NCBI GenBank assembly: GCA_024683255.1
Contig: JAIKYL010000107.1
Location: forward strand, 1-22,706
Length of the DNA: 22,706 bases
Source: Bacteroidales bacterium
GTDB taxonomy: Bacteria; Bacteroidota; Bacteroidia; Bacteroidales; UBA932
Direction of reading: 5' to 3'
Position numbers and translations under genes: made by a program. Of the stretch, positions 1 through 8,535 are shown one piece after another. Numbering within the stretch: the stretch's first letter is position 1; each line of letters opens with the position of its first letter. Below the pieces are notes generated by a model. That model ran no database searches. It was given only the letters and a program-made list of their open reading frames with translations, and was not told the DNA's origin.

Positions 1-453
1 GGCCGTATTGTGGGTCAGACCCAGGACAAGCAGGGCCGCCGCGCCTTTGTGCTCACCCTTCAGGCCCGCGAGCAGCATATCAAGCGCGAGAAAGCCACTT
101 CCAACATCTGCTCCAACGAGAGCCTCATGGCCCTCTGGGTCACCATTTACTGCTCCCTCATGGGCCCCGAAGGCCTTAAGGAGGTTAATAAGATCAGTGC
201 CGACGGTGCCCATTACCTCAAGGCCGAGCTCCTTAAGACGGGACAGTTCGAGGATGTATTTCCGGACAAGCCTTTCCTCAAGGAGTTTGTCCTCAAGCCC
301 AAGAAGTTCCCGGGTCTGGTGCAGAAGAAACTGGAAGAAGCCGGCTTCTTTGCAGCCCTGGATACGGAAGAGGGTTATGTGAGTTTCTGCGTCACGGAAA
401 AGCGCAGTAAGGAAGAAATCGACCAGCTGGTCAAAGTGGTAAAGGAGGGCTAG
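1..453 (+). CDS. gcvPA: Glycine dehydrogenase (decarboxylating) subunit 1, C-terminal part
   Basis: This is the last 150 codons of a reading frame that enters from outside the window; it is open from base 1 and ends with TAG at 451-453. GcvPA is normally about 440-450 residues and pairs with GcvPB to form the PLP-dependent P-protein of the glycine cleavage system, which decarboxylates glycine and passes aminomethyl to the H-protein lipoyl arm. Visible family features are the stretch [20 protein letters not shown] followed by an [14 protein letters not shown] segment, typical of the GcvPA C-terminal domain. The next gene, gcvPB, starts 3 bases after the stop, and its ribosome-binding site lies inside this gene's last codons. 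Identity is firm; only the 3' third is present. Confidence 0.95.
   Translation, partial: GRIVGQTQDKQGRRAFVLTLQAREQHIKREKATSNICSNESLMALWVTIYCSLMGPEGLKEVNKISADGAHYLKAELLKTGQFEDVFPDKPFLKEFVLKPKKFPGLVQKKLEEAGFFAALDTEEGYVSFCVTEKRSKEEIDQLVKVVKEG
443..449 (+). promoter_or_regulatory. Shine-Dalgarno site of gcvPB
   Basis: GGAGGG at 444-449 (AAAGGAGGG from 441) lies just before the gcvPA stop codon and 7 bases before the gcvPB ATG at 457. Strong Shine-Dalgarno sites are uncommon in Bacteroidetes, so this suggests close translational pairing of the two subunits. Confidence 0.6.
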
Positions 454-456
454 GCT

Positions 457-1857
457 ATGAAATACTACGACAAACTTATCTTCGAGCTTTCCAAGGAAGG
501 ACGCTGTGGTTATTCCCTGCCTGTGAATAAGTTCCCTTCGGCACCGGAAGTTCCGCAGCAGCTGCGCCGCCAAAGCCCCCTCCGTCTTCCGGAGGTGGCT
601 GAACCAGATGTGGTCCGCCACTATACCAACCTTTCCCAGATGAACTTCGGGGTGGATACCGGCTTCTATCCGCTGGGATCCTGCACCATGAAGTACAATC
701 CCAAGATCAATGAGGAAGTGGCTGCTCTTCCCGGCTTTGCCGGCCTGCATCCGCTCATGCACGCAGGACTCACCAAGGGTGCGCTCAAGGTGTACCAGGA
801 GATGAACAAGGCCCTCGCCGCCATTACCGGCATGTACACCTTCACCTTCGATCCCTGCGCCGGCGCCCACGGTGAACTCACCGGCCTCATGATCATGCGC
901 ACTTACCACATGCTGCGCGGAGATACGGCCCGTACCAAGGTCATCGTCCCGGACAGCGCCCATGGCACCAATCCCGCATCGGCCGCCGTGTGTGGCCTGG
1001 AGGTGGTGGAGGTGAAGTCCCTGGAGAACGGACGCATTGATGTTGAGGCCCTCAAACCGCTTCTGGGCCCGGACATCGCCGGTATCATGATGACCAATCC
1101 CAATACCCTGGGCCTCTTTGAGACGGAAATCAAGACCATTGCCAAGCTGGTTCACGATGCAGGCGGTCTGCTGTACTACGACGGCGCCAACATGAACCCG
1201 CTCATGGGTGTGGTCCGTCCCGGAGACATGGGCTTTGATATCATGCACCTGAACCTGCACAAGACCTTCTCCACGCCGCACGGCGGAGGCGGTCCCGGCA
1301 GCGGTCCCGTGGGTGTGGCCAAGCACCTGGAAGACTGCATCCCGGACCTGCGGGTAAGCGGTTTCCACGGCAACTTCGGTGTAATTCTCCGGGCCTATGC
1401 CTACATCCTATCCCTGGGGAAGGACCATCTCAAGCAGGTGGGACAGTATGCGGTACTAAGCGCCAATTACATCAAGGAATGCCTCAAGGACGTGTACAAA
1501 CTGCCCATTGAGGGCGTGTGCAAGCACGAATTCGTGTTTGACGGCCTCATCAACGACGGCGCGCACGACGACGTCCCCGGCGCCACCACCCTGGATGTGG
1601 CCAAACGCCTGCTGGACTACGGCTTCCATGCTCCCACCATCTATTTCCCGCTCCTTTTCCACCAGGCCCTCATGATAGAGCCCACGGAAACGGAGAGCAA
1701 GGAGACCATAGACTCGTTCATCGGCGTAATGAGGACCATTGCCGCAGAGGCTGCACAGGATCCCAATATCCTGCACGAGGCCCCGCACAATACGCCCATA
1801 ACCCGTCCGGACGAGACCATGGCCGCCCGTAACCCCATCCTCAAATACGAGTGGTAA
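457..1857 (+). CDS. gcvPB: Glycine dehydrogenase (decarboxylating) subunit 2
   Basis: A 466-residue protein of normal GcvPB length (about 480). It carries the PLP-binding half of the split P-protein. The signature FYPLGSCTMKYNPKIN is at about residues 70-85, and the PLP lysine is K269 in HLNLHKTFSTPHGGGGPG. DSAHGTNPAS at 166-175 and YYDGANMN at 240-247 also match the family. Cytoplasmic; it acts with GcvPA, GcvH and GcvT to convert glycine plus THF to CO2, ammonia and methylene-THF. The gene starts 3 bases after gcvPA behind a good ribosome-binding site, and its 3' end overlaps the next gene by 7 bases, indicating an operon. No gcvH or gcvT is in the window. Confidence 0.97.
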   Translation: MKYYDKLIFELSKEGRCGYSLPVNKFPSAPEVPQQLRRQSPLRLPEVAEPDVVRHYTNLSQMNFGVDTGFYPLGSCTMKYNPKINEEVAALPGFAGLHPLMHAGLTKGALKVYQEMNKALAAITGMYTFTFDPCAGAHGELTGLMIMRTYHMLRGDTARTKVIVPDSAHGTNPASAAVCGLEVVEVKSLENGRIDVEALKPLLGPDIAGIMMTNPNTLGLFETEIKTIAKLVHDAGGLLYYDGANMNPLMGVVRPGDMGFDIMHLNLHKTFSTPHGGGGPGSGPVGVAKHLEDCIPDLRVSGFHGNFGVILRAYAYILSLGKDHLKQVGQYAVLSANYIKECLKDVYKLPIEGVCKHEFVFDGLINDGAHDDVPGATTLDVAKRLLDYGFHAPTIYFPLLFHQALMIEPTETESKETIDSFIGVMRTIAAEAAQDPNILHEAPHNTPITRPDETMAARNPILKYEW

Positions 1858-3008
1858 AAAACCTGCATACACTTCTTGACGGCTTTCAGAAGCCGGAACT
1901 CCAAGACCTGGGAAGTCTCCTCGGGCGCGAGCTTTCGCCGCGCCTGAGGAAGTCCCAGTTGGTGGAGCAACTGGATGTGTATCTCAGGGGAGAACCCGGA
2001 CGCTGGCTGTCCCATCTTATGGAACGGGACGTGCGGCTGCTCCGGGAACTGGTGAACGCCGGGCCGGAGAAGGTCCAGTACCAGGACTACGCCATCTATC
2101 CTTCGCTGGTGGAGGTGAGCGGTCTGGTGGAGCATGACGACACGGACGAGCATTTCCACAAGGTGTGGATCACCCGGGAGATGTACGACATTGTGGCTCC
2201 CTTCGTAGAGAAAGCCATCAAAAGGGGAGAGAGAAGCGGACAGTTTGATATAGAGCGGATTGGACTTGGTTACTTAAACCTTTACGGTATAATGTCCACG
2301 CCCCTTTTCCTGGACCTTATCACTGCTTATTACGAGCAGCATTACAACAACAATTACGGGGAACTGATGCACATGCTGCAGCAGAGCCCCATGGTAAAAC
2401 TCTGCCGGTACACGGACAAGTGGGGAGACTATCTCTGTTCTCCCTGCGTGTCAGATCCGGAGGAGATCCATACCCTCCGCCAGCAACTGGGTCAGAAGAA
2501 AAAGGCCGCTTTCACGGAAGAACAGGCCCGCGAGGCGGGAGCCGGTGCTCCATACTTTACCGTGGGCATGCGAAGCCATGAAGGCATGGCCCTGGAACAG
2601 CTGTACCGCCGCCTGGGTTACGAGGGTTTCGAGTTGGTAAAGGCGGAGCACGATACCTGGATTGAAGCTCAGTACACCAGTGATTACAACGAGGCCCTGT
2701 TCCATCCGCTCATGGACAGCCCGCAGGGCCAGCACCTGGACGAAGAAAGCTGGAAGGTCTGCTGCCAGATTGTGGCCGACTATGCCGATGCCGTCCCCAA
2801 ATGGGCCCTGAACGGCCTCAGCGCCCGGGAAGCCGGTCAGATGCAGCTGGACATGAAACTGAACAGCCTCCGCTCCTGGGACAAGCTCCCGGAGGTGGCT
2901 GATATCCCCGGCATGGGCTTCGCCATCCCGCATGTGGCGCCGGACGATCCCTGCCCCTGCGGCAGCGGACTTCGTTACTGCCACTGTCACGGCAAATACC
3001 TTTCCTAG
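1851..3008 (+). CDS. SEC-C metal-binding motif protein of unknown function
   Basis: A 385-residue protein starting with GTG at 1851, overlapping the end of gcvPB by 7 bases. I do not recognise the bulk of it; residues 1-360 look soluble and largely helical, with no signal peptide or membrane segment. The C-terminus is a SEC-C type zinc-binding motif, DPCPCGSGLRYCHCHG, with C368, C370, C377/C379 and H378/H380 as possible ligands. SEC-C motifs are also found at the end of SecA and of many uncharacterised proteins, often as protein- or ribosome-interaction modules. Overlap upstream and direct abutment to trmO downstream place it in the gcvP-trmO operon. The GTG start is chosen because later ATGs would remove a continuous conserved-looking N-terminus. 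The precise role is unknown. Confidence 0.8.
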   Translation: MVKNLHTLLDGFQKPELQDLGSLLGRELSPRLRKSQLVEQLDVYLRGEPGRWLSHLMERDVRLLRELVNAGPEKVQYQDYAIYPSLVEVSGLVEHDDTDEHFHKVWITREMYDIVAPFVEKAIKRGERSGQFDIERIGLGYLNLYGIMSTPLFLDLITAYYEQHYNNNYGELMHMLQQSPMVKLCRYTDKWGDYLCSPCVSDPEEIHTLRQQLGQKKKAAFTEEQAREAGAGAPYFTVGMRSHEGMALEQLYRRLGYEGFELVKAEHDTWIEAQYTSDYNEALFHPLMDSPQGQHLDEESWKVCCQIVADYADAVPKWALNGLSAREAGQMQLDMKLNSLRSWDKLPEVADIPGMGFAIPHVAPDDPCPCGSGLRYCHCHGKYLS

Positions 3009-3677
3009 ATGGACCATACCCTTCAGATAGAGCCGGTAGCGTACTACAGGGGCCCTTTCGGCTCCAAATTCGGCATTCCACGGCAGAGTTCCCTGGCCGA
3101 TGTCCGGGGCCGGATAGTTTTTACGGAAGCCTATCGGAACCGAGAGGCGCTGAGGGGATTGGAGGGCTTCGGCCGCATCTGGCTCATCTGGGGTTTTTCC
3201 GCCAACAAACCCGCAAAGGGGGAGTGGCAGCCCACCGTCCGTCCGCCCCGGTTGGGCGGTAATACCGCCATGGGCGTATGGGCTACGCGTTCACCCTATC
3301 GGCCCAATCCGCTGGGACTGTCCTGTGTGGAAGTGGAACAAATTGACGGGCTGGAGATTGTGATAAAGGGCGCGGACCTTATGGACGGTACTCCCATCTA
3401 CGATATCAAGCCTTACGTGCCCTATGCCGATGCCTTCCCGGATGCGGCGGGCGGCTTTGCCCAGGAGGCGCCGAAGCCGCTGCTGGAGGTGGAAATCCCG
3501 GAGCATCTTCCCTTTACGGAGGCGCAGCGCAGCATCCTCCGGCAAATCCTTTCCCTGGATCCCCGGCCGGCGTACCAGGACAGTCCGGAAAAGGAATACG
3601 CCATGCCCTTTGAGGGGGCCGACGTCCGATTCCGGGTACAGGACGGGAAAGTAATCGTTACGGATTACAGGCCTTAG
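3009..3677 (+). CDS. trmO: tRNA (N6-threonylcarbamoyladenosine37-N6)-methyltransferase, TrmO/TsaA family
   Basis: A 222-residue protein whose ATG directly follows the TAG stop of the SEC-C gene. Family features include IEPVAYYRGPFGSKFGIPRQ near residues 7-26 and the segment GVWATRSPYRPNPLGLS at about 89-105, the SAM-binding signature of the TrmO (TsaA/YaeB) family. Next come VEIKGADLMDGTPIYDIKPY-like residues at about 118-137 (here LEIVIKGADLMDGTPIYDIK) and a C-terminal QRxILxxILSLDPRPAY segment, also typical. TrmO N6-methylates t6A37 of ANN-decoding tRNAs. The gene ends in a 4-base convergent overlap with the araC gene, and its terminator appears to lie inside that gene. Confidence 0.92.
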   Translation: MDHTLQIEPVAYYRGPFGSKFGIPRQSSLADVRGRIVFTEAYRNREALRGLEGFGRIWLIWGFSANKPAKGEWQPTVRPPRLGGNTAMGVWATRSPYRPNPLGLSCVEVEQIDGLEIVIKGADLMDGTPIYDIKPYVPYADAFPDAAGGFAQEAPKPLLEVEIPEHLPFTEAQRSILRQILSLDPRPAYQDSPEKEYAMPFEGADVRFRVQDGKVIVTDYRP

Positions 3678-4429
3678 ACAAGGCCATTTCTGAACTGGGA
3701 CGGGCTCATGCCCGTCTTTTTCTTGAAGAAGCGGGAGAAATAGGACTGGTCCTCCAGGCCGGAGAGCCGGGCCACATCGGCAATGGATACATTCTTGTCC
3801 TTGAGCATCTGCTTGGCCAGGTTCAGCCGGGCAATCTCTATCCAGTCTATGGCGGTGCGGTGCGTATGGGACTTCACCGTCTTGTTAAGGTAATTGGGGG
3901 TTACCTTCAGGAGATTGGCATAGTCCGACACGGAGAGGGTGGCATTATTCTTCTCAAAGACCATCTGCATGAATTTCTCCGGAATGGCCGCCACCTGTCC
4001 TCCCGGGCGCAACTGACTGAGTATCATGTCTATTCCGCACCTCAGAAGCGCCTTGTCGTTGTCTTCCGAAGCCACCAGCATCCGCTTCAGGAGCACTCCC
4101 AGGAAAACGGCGTCGTCAAACCAAAAACTCTGGATTACAGGCTCCTTGGTCCTTAGGACGGGATAAGAGGCATCCTTGAGCTCACTGAGGCTGAAACCGC
4201 CCATATATCCCCGGCAGTCTTTGAAATGCTTGATTACTATGGTCTTGTTTTCCGGAACCAGGATAAACTGTCCCGCCCCCAGCAAGTAATTCTTGTCTTC
4301 GATGGAAACCAGGACCTCTCCTTCCATAAGAAAAGAGTAGGAGAAAACAGGATAGTAATAGGGCTCAATCTGATGAGGCTCCGTTTTGCCTTCAATAATC
4401 AGTGGATGGATGGTCAGAAAGGTTTTCAT
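3674..4429 (-). CDS. AraC family transcriptional regulator
   Basis: A 251-residue regulator. Residues 1 to about 90 look like a cupin-type sensor domain (MEGEVLVSIEDKNYLLGAGQFILVPENK). Residues about 165-247 form a double helix-turn-helix AraC domain: LSVSDYANLLKVTPNYLNKTVK for the first motif and NVSIADVARLSGLEDQSYFSRFFKKKTGMSPSQFR for the second, ending in the classic GxSPxxFR. The ATG is 3 bases after the DUF5686 stop codon, so it is the last gene of the five-gene operon that begins at 9245. It may regulate that operon or respond to an envelope-related ligand; neither ligand nor target is visible. Its stop overlaps the trmO stop by 4 bases. Confidence 0.93.
   Translation of the reverse strand: MKTFLTIHPLIIEGKTEPHQIEPYYYPVFSYSFLMEGEVLVSIEDKNYLLGAGQFILVPENKTIVIKHFKDCRGYMGGFSLSELKDASYPVLRTKEPVIQSFWFDDAVFLGVLLKRMLVASEDNDKALLRCGIDMILSQLRPGGQVAAIPEKFMQMVFEKNNATLSVSDYANLLKVTPNYLNKTVKSHTHRTAIDWIEIARLNLAKQMLKDKNVSIADVARLSGLEDQSYFSRFFKKKTGMSPSQFRNGLV
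3699..3721 (+). terminator. Intrinsic terminator of the gcvPA-trmO operon
   Basis: A perfect 7-bp stem, GACGGGC (3699-3705) with GCCCGTC (3710-3716), loop TCAT, followed by TTTTT (3717-3721). It begins 21 bases after the trmO stop and lies within the 3' coding part of the convergent araC gene, over the codons of its KKTGMSP motif. Confidence 0.8.
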
Positions 4430-4432
4430 GGC

Positions 4433-6874
4433 TTAGAATTCAACGTCAAATCCTATATTGATGGTAAAGTTTCTCCGTTCCGGGGACCTGTGGGTGAGAC
4501 GCCAGAAGCAGTCTACCCGCAGGACGCGCAGGATATTGCCGATACCGATACCGGCCTCTACATAAGGTGTTTCCAAAGTTCCTGTGCCCTCCGGCAGCAG
4601 GAAGGGAGCGTTCTCCCTGTTGTCTGGTGAAAGGGTGCCCCAGGCAAAGCGGATGGTGGCCAGTTCCCGCAGGTCCAGCTTCTTGATGAGCGGGATCTTG
4701 CCCAGGAAGAAGCCGTTGAAATTGTGCTCGTAGTAGCTGAACATCCAACGGTCCGAGGCAAACTCGTAATAGTCCATGCAGGAGAAGGAACCTACGTCCA
4801 GGAAGTAGGTTTGGTTGCCTTCATGCAGTTTGAGGTGCGTGTAGGGCACCGAACCTTGGAAGGCGCCGAAGTTCAGGCACATTTTCGCGAAGCCGATGGC
4901 GGTGGAAGGAACCCTCCAGTTCACGATAAGCTCTTCCCGCCAGTATCCTTTGCTGCCGGGCGTGATACCGCCGAATCCGTGCCGCACGTTGATGTTGATG
5001 ATGGGGTAGTTGGAGAAGATGTAGAACTTGTTAAAGACGCCACGGTTCACACGCTCGCCCCAGGAGAAGCGGAAGTTGGTTCCTATCTCGTTAACCAGAT
5101 AACTGTCCTGGAAGGTATGGTCCGGCCGTTCCAGGGGAACCTGGTCGTTCCCCCACAGGCGGGACGTCCTCCAGGTGAGGGTCTGGTCTATGCCCGGGGC
5201 CCATTCATGGTCGTATTGGAGCCTGAACTCCCGTACCATGCTCTGGCGGTCCATGAAGGAGGTAAACATGCCTTCACTGCTGCCCAGCTGCACAAAATCC
5301 TTCCTGGCCGACAGGGTGAGCTTGCGGGTTTTTTCCCGGTTGAACATGATTTCCGAGGAGAAGCTCCACTTGGGTGTTTTGTCCCTGAAGCCATACGCGA
5401 AGGTTCCCGTGAAACGCACGGTTTCCGAGAACTCCCGCATGGTGCGGAAACCCACCTGCAGACGCAGTCCTTCCGCCTGGTTATATACAACGGTACGGTC
5501 CCAGGGACCGAAGCCGACACCTATAGCCGGGATTTCGTAATAGCCCGTAATGAGCGTATTGGCCAGTTCATAGCCCCATTTGTACAGGGGAGTTTCCTGT
5601 ACCTGGGCCACCATGTGGTAGATGCCCTGCTCGCGTTCACTTAACTCGTAGGGACGCACTTCATCCCAGAACTCCTCTTCCTTGGGCTCCAGTTTGGACA
5701 GGATTACCTGGTCTTCGCCCTCCAGCGCATCCGGGTCCGTAATGGGGCCGAACACCGGCGGGTCAAACACCTTATGCCGTCTTCCAAGGAAGGAAACAAT
5801 TTTGGATGAATCACTTACGGCAATGGAGAAGTCTGCGAAGAGATTTTCCTCCCCATAGAACCACTGTCCGTTTTCCAGGCGGCGGTTCTCAATGTCTATG
5901 TTGATGTGCCGGATCCAGTTCACGTTGGCCACCGCAGAAAGTTGTACATGCACAGAGCGGATACCAAAGTCTTCCGCATCAATCTGCATTTCCCCGTCAA
6001 ATACGGGGGAGGTGACCAGCTTCTTGGGGTGGAAGCGCAGCGTATAGGTCTTCCGGCCCTCTACCTGGAGGCTGTCCACCAGGTAATAATTGTAGAAAAT
6101 GTGGGAAGACGCGGCAGACGGGCTGGGAATGTCCAGGTTGAAAACGCCGATGTTATTCTCGTAGAAATTGGTCTTCAGGAGGTAGCTGCCGGTGAACTGG
6201 CGCAGGACGTTGTCCTCTTTGAGGCCGGAAATGCGGTTGGCTCTCATCACTTCCCGCTCGAAGGCGGGGTCCGTGGAATGGTACATGTCCGACAGGGTCT
6301 CCGAGATCATCACGGGGATGAAGGGCTTGCCGGTGATGGCCGATGTATCGGCATAGTCTTTCACAAAGCCCAGATTGCGTTCCACAAAGCCCCAGTCCAG
6401 GATGTCCTCCATATTGGTGGCATCCATCTCCAACTTGGTGTAGAGTCCGGACTTCCAGGAATCGGCATTGTCCGGGTTGTTTTTCCTGCGGGCCTGGTCA
6501 ATCTTCCGGAGGATGGACTTGATATACCGGTCGTCCGGCTTCACTATGGCTGCGTCCAGGAAATCCGGGTCTGTCTTGAGCCGGAAGTTGAATTCGTTGA
6601 ACGAACCGGGTGTTACGGGGATGGAAAGGCTTTCGTAGCCAACGATATGGGCCGTGAGGACACGGGCATCCTTGGAGGGTGTTTCCAGGCTGTATCGGCC
6701 TTCCAGGTCCGTGGAAATGCCGATGGTGGTGCCGTCGAAATACACGCTCACGAAGGGGAGGGGTTCTCCGGTATCATAGTCTGTCACTTGTCCGCGCACA
6801 CGCGTGGTCTGCTGGGCCAGCGCCGAAAGGGCGGAGACCAAAAGGAGCGTGACTATGAGCTGAAGCTTCTTCAT
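4433..6874 (-). CDS. DUF5686 / carboxypeptidase-regulatory-like domain outer-membrane protein
   Basis: An 813-residue protein with a signal peptide (MKKLQLIVTLLLVSALSALA, cleavage likely before QQ). Residues about 22-105 form a CarboxypepD_reg-like beta-sandwich (RVRGQVTDYDTGEPLPFVSV, then TDLEGRYSL). The remainder matches DUF5686, a Bacteroidetes family rich in aromatic beta-strands, here ending in NFTINIGFDVEF. A terminal phenylalanine and alternating strands suggest an outer-membrane beta-barrel, as in TonB-dependent transporters but without a plug domain. Function is not established. It lies 3 bases after the SDR gene and 3 before araC in an operon with lipid-type enzymes, so a role in envelope lipid handling is an inference. 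Confidence 0.88.
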   Translation of the reverse strand: MKKLQLIVTLLLVSALSALAQQTTRVRGQVTDYDTGEPLPFVSVYFDGTTIGISTDLEGRYSLETPSKDARVLTAHIVGYESLSIPVTPGSFNEFNFRLKTDPDFLDAAIVKPDDRYIKSILRKIDQARRKNNPDNADSWKSGLYTKLEMDATNMEDILDWGFVERNLGFVKDYADTSAITGKPFIPVMISETLSDMYHSTDPAFEREVMRANRISGLKEDNVLRQFTGSYLLKTNFYENNIGVFNLDIPSPSAASSHIFYNYYLVDSLQVEGRKTYTLRFHPKKLVTSPVFDGEMQIDAEDFGIRSVHVQLSAVANVNWIRHINIDIENRRLENGQWFYGEENLFADFSIAVSDSSKIVSFLGRRHKVFDPPVFGPITDPDALEGEDQVILSKLEPKEEEFWDEVRPYELSEREQGIYHMVAQVQETPLYKWGYELANTLITGYYEIPAIGVGFGPWDRTVVYNQAEGLRLQVGFRTMREFSETVRFTGTFAYGFRDKTPKWSFSSEIMFNREKTRKLTLSARKDFVQLGSSEGMFTSFMDRQSMVREFRLQYDHEWAPGIDQTLTWRTSRLWGNDQVPLERPDHTFQDSYLVNEIGTNFRFSWGERVNRGVFNKFYIFSNYPIININVRHGFGGITPGSKGYWREELIVNWRVPSTAIGFAKMCLNFGAFQGSVPYTHLKLHEGNQTYFLDVGSFSCMDYYEFASDRWMFSYYEHNFNGFFLGKIPLIKKLDLRELATIRFAWGTLSPDNRENAPFLLPEGTGTLETPYVEAGIGIGNILRVLRVDCFWRLTHRSPERRNFTINIGFDVEF

Positions 6875-6877
6875 TCT

Positions 6878-7684
6878 TTAGTAAAGGCATTTAATGAGGG
6901 CCAGCCTGGTTTTTGCCGGGACAAGCCGTACCAGTACGGCCACCAGCTTATAATCCAGGCGGGGGATAACCCGCATGGCCATTTTTTTCTTTTTCAGTTG
7001 CTTGAGGACGGCCTTGGCAATAACGTCCGGGGACATACCGCCCAGTTCGTCCTTCTCCACCTGCCTGAGGTTCTTCTGCATCCACTCTTTGTAGGGGGAG
7101 TCTTCCTGGGTAGCTGCCTTATTCAATTTTCGGGCCGATGTGAAGCCGGTGGCAACATCTCCGGGCAATATGCTGCAGCATTGGATGCCCGTACCCTTGA
7201 GTTCAAGGGCCAGGGATTCCGTGAGCGAGAGCAGTGCCGCCTTTACAGAGGAGTAGAAACCCTGGAAGGGAAGCTCCAGGATGGCCATCACGGAAGTAAT
7301 GGTGATGATGCGGCCAAATTGCTGTTTCCGGAACACCGGCAGGCAGGCCTGGATGGTCTTGAGCACCCCGAAGTAATTGGTTTCAAACTGATAACGGGCT
7401 TCTTCCTCCGTGGTTCCTTCCACAGGACCGTAGATGCCGTTGCCGGCATTGCACACCACGGCGTCCAGTCTTCCTTCACGGGAGAGGATCTCCTGCACGG
7501 CGGCTTCCAGGGTGGCAGCGTCGTTCACGTCCAGTTTCACGGGGATCACGTCCTCGCGGGCGGGTTCAAAGGTCCCGCGGCGGGATCCTGCATACACTTT
7601 AACGCCGGCATCGGCCAGGAGCCGGGCCGTTGCAGCGCCAATTCCGCTGCTGCCTCCGGTAACCAGTGCTACTTTTACTTCCAT
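6878..7684 (-). CDS. SDR family NAD(P)-dependent oxidoreductase
   Basis: A 268-residue classical short-chain dehydrogenase. The Rossmann glycine motif TGGSSGIG is at residues 9-16, NAG at 79-81, and the catalytic residues are S131, Y144 and K148 (YSSVK). SRRG after the second strand suggests NADP(H) preference. The C-terminus (LDYKLVAVLVRLVPAKTRLALIKCLY) is hydrophobic and basic and could touch the membrane. The start overlaps the acyltransferase gene by 10 bases. Substrate is not deducible; similar enzymes reduce 3-keto lipids such as acyl-DHAP or 3-ketosphinganine, and the lipid-enzyme neighbours fit such a role, but this is inference. Confidence 0.92.
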   Translation of the reverse strand: MEVKVALVTGGSSGIGAATARLLADAGVKVYAGSRRGTFEPAREDVIPVKLDVNDAATLEAAVQEILSREGRLDAVVCNAGNGIYGPVEGTTEEEARYQFETNYFGVLKTIQACLPVFRKQQFGRIITITSVMAILELPFQGFYSSVKAALLSLTESLALELKGTGIQCCSILPGDVATGFTSARKLNKAATQEDSPYKEWMQKNLRQVEKDELGGMSPDVIAKAVLKQLKKKKMAMRVIPRLDYKLVAVLVRLVPAKTRLALIKCLY

Positions 7685-8535
7685 AGTTCCGATCTCTTAA
7701 TAAACTGTTCCGGCACAGGCATCTCATATACGCTCTGCCGGAGAAATTGCTTGTATTCCGCTTCCGGGACGGCCTCCTGCTGCTCTACGCTGATGATGGG
7801 GCCGATTCCCACGCGCGGGTTGGTGCCCCGCTTGTTGTATACCTCATGGAACAGGCGCACAAAGCGAACGCGGTAATCAATGAGCCCCAGGGCATAGTAG
7901 AAGGCCGAATTGCGGTCAAAGAAACGCACCGGAACCACCGGTACGCGCGCCTTCCGGATCAGCTTTATTGCGGCGTCCTGCCACTCCCGCTCGCTAAGGG
8001 TCCAGTGCTCGCGGGGCTTCAAATCGGCCACGGCGCCGGAGGGGAACATGCACAGCGGTTCTCCGCTCTGCAGCTGCAGGAGGGCGTTTTTGACGCCGTT
8101 CACGCTGGTGGCGGTGGCACCTTCCTTCTTGTCAAGGGTGGGATTCACGGAGATGAAGTTGGGGGCCAGTCCGTGGATCCACATGAGGAATTCGTTCACC
8201 ATTACCTTGCTTTGGGGCCTGACATGGCCGAAGAGGTCCACCAGGCAGATGCCGTCCAGGTGGCCGTAAATGTGATTGGCAATTACAATGAAAGGCCCTT
8301 CCGGGAGGCTGGAAAGCCTGTCCGGGTTTCCCACCAGGAAATCCACGCCCGCATCGTCCAGGATGCCTTTGGCAAAGTCCGGTCCCGGTTGGATGCCGGC
8401 CTTTTCCACCCTGTCGTGGGTGAGATTGATTTTTCTGATACCCGTAACCCGCATGGCCAGGTAATACAGCAACCTGCCCTTTCTTCCTTTGAAGACAGGG
8501 GACAGGGTGGGGGCCTGGTCTGCGGTAATTATCAT
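7675..8535 (-). CDS. PlsC-type lysophospholipid/ornithine-lipid-like acyltransferase (GlsA candidate)
   Basis: A 286-residue acyltransferase of the PlsC/LPLAT fold. The catalytic block is NHIYGHLDG with H88 and D94, so the spacing is HX5D rather than the usual HX4D. This recalls the NHPLGGLDG type found in Bacteroidetes OlsA/GlsA-like and hemolysin-like acyltransferases. The acyl-acceptor block is MFPSGAVAD, with FPSG at 164-167 in place of FPEG. Expected to be peripheral on the inner membrane. It overlaps the CDP-alcohol phosphatidyltransferase gene by 4 bases and the SDR gene by 10, so it is translationally coupled. A GlsB-like gene lies 1.5 kb away, so O-acylation of an N-acyl amino-acid lipid is one possibility; general phospholipid or lyso-lipid acylation is another. 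Confidence 0.85.
   Translation of the reverse strand: MIITADQAPTLSPVFKGRKGRLLYYLAMRVTGIRKINLTHDRVEKAGIQPGPDFAKGILDDAGVDFLVGNPDRLSSLPEGPFIVIANHIYGHLDGICLVDLFGHVRPQSKVMVNEFLMWIHGLAPNFISVNPTLDKKEGATATSVNGVKNALLQLQSGEPLCMFPSGAVADLKPREHWTLSEREWQDAAIKLIRKARVPVVPVRFFDRNSAFYYALGLIDYRVRFVRLFHEVYNKRGTNPRVGIGPIISVEQQEAVPEAEYKQFLRQSVYEMPVPEQFIKRSELWK

Noticed and set aside
5906..7876. A 656-codon plus-strand open frame opposite DUF5686 and the SDR gene
   Set aside because: Its translation has no recognisable domain, while the minus strand encodes clear signal peptide, SDR and catalytic motifs.
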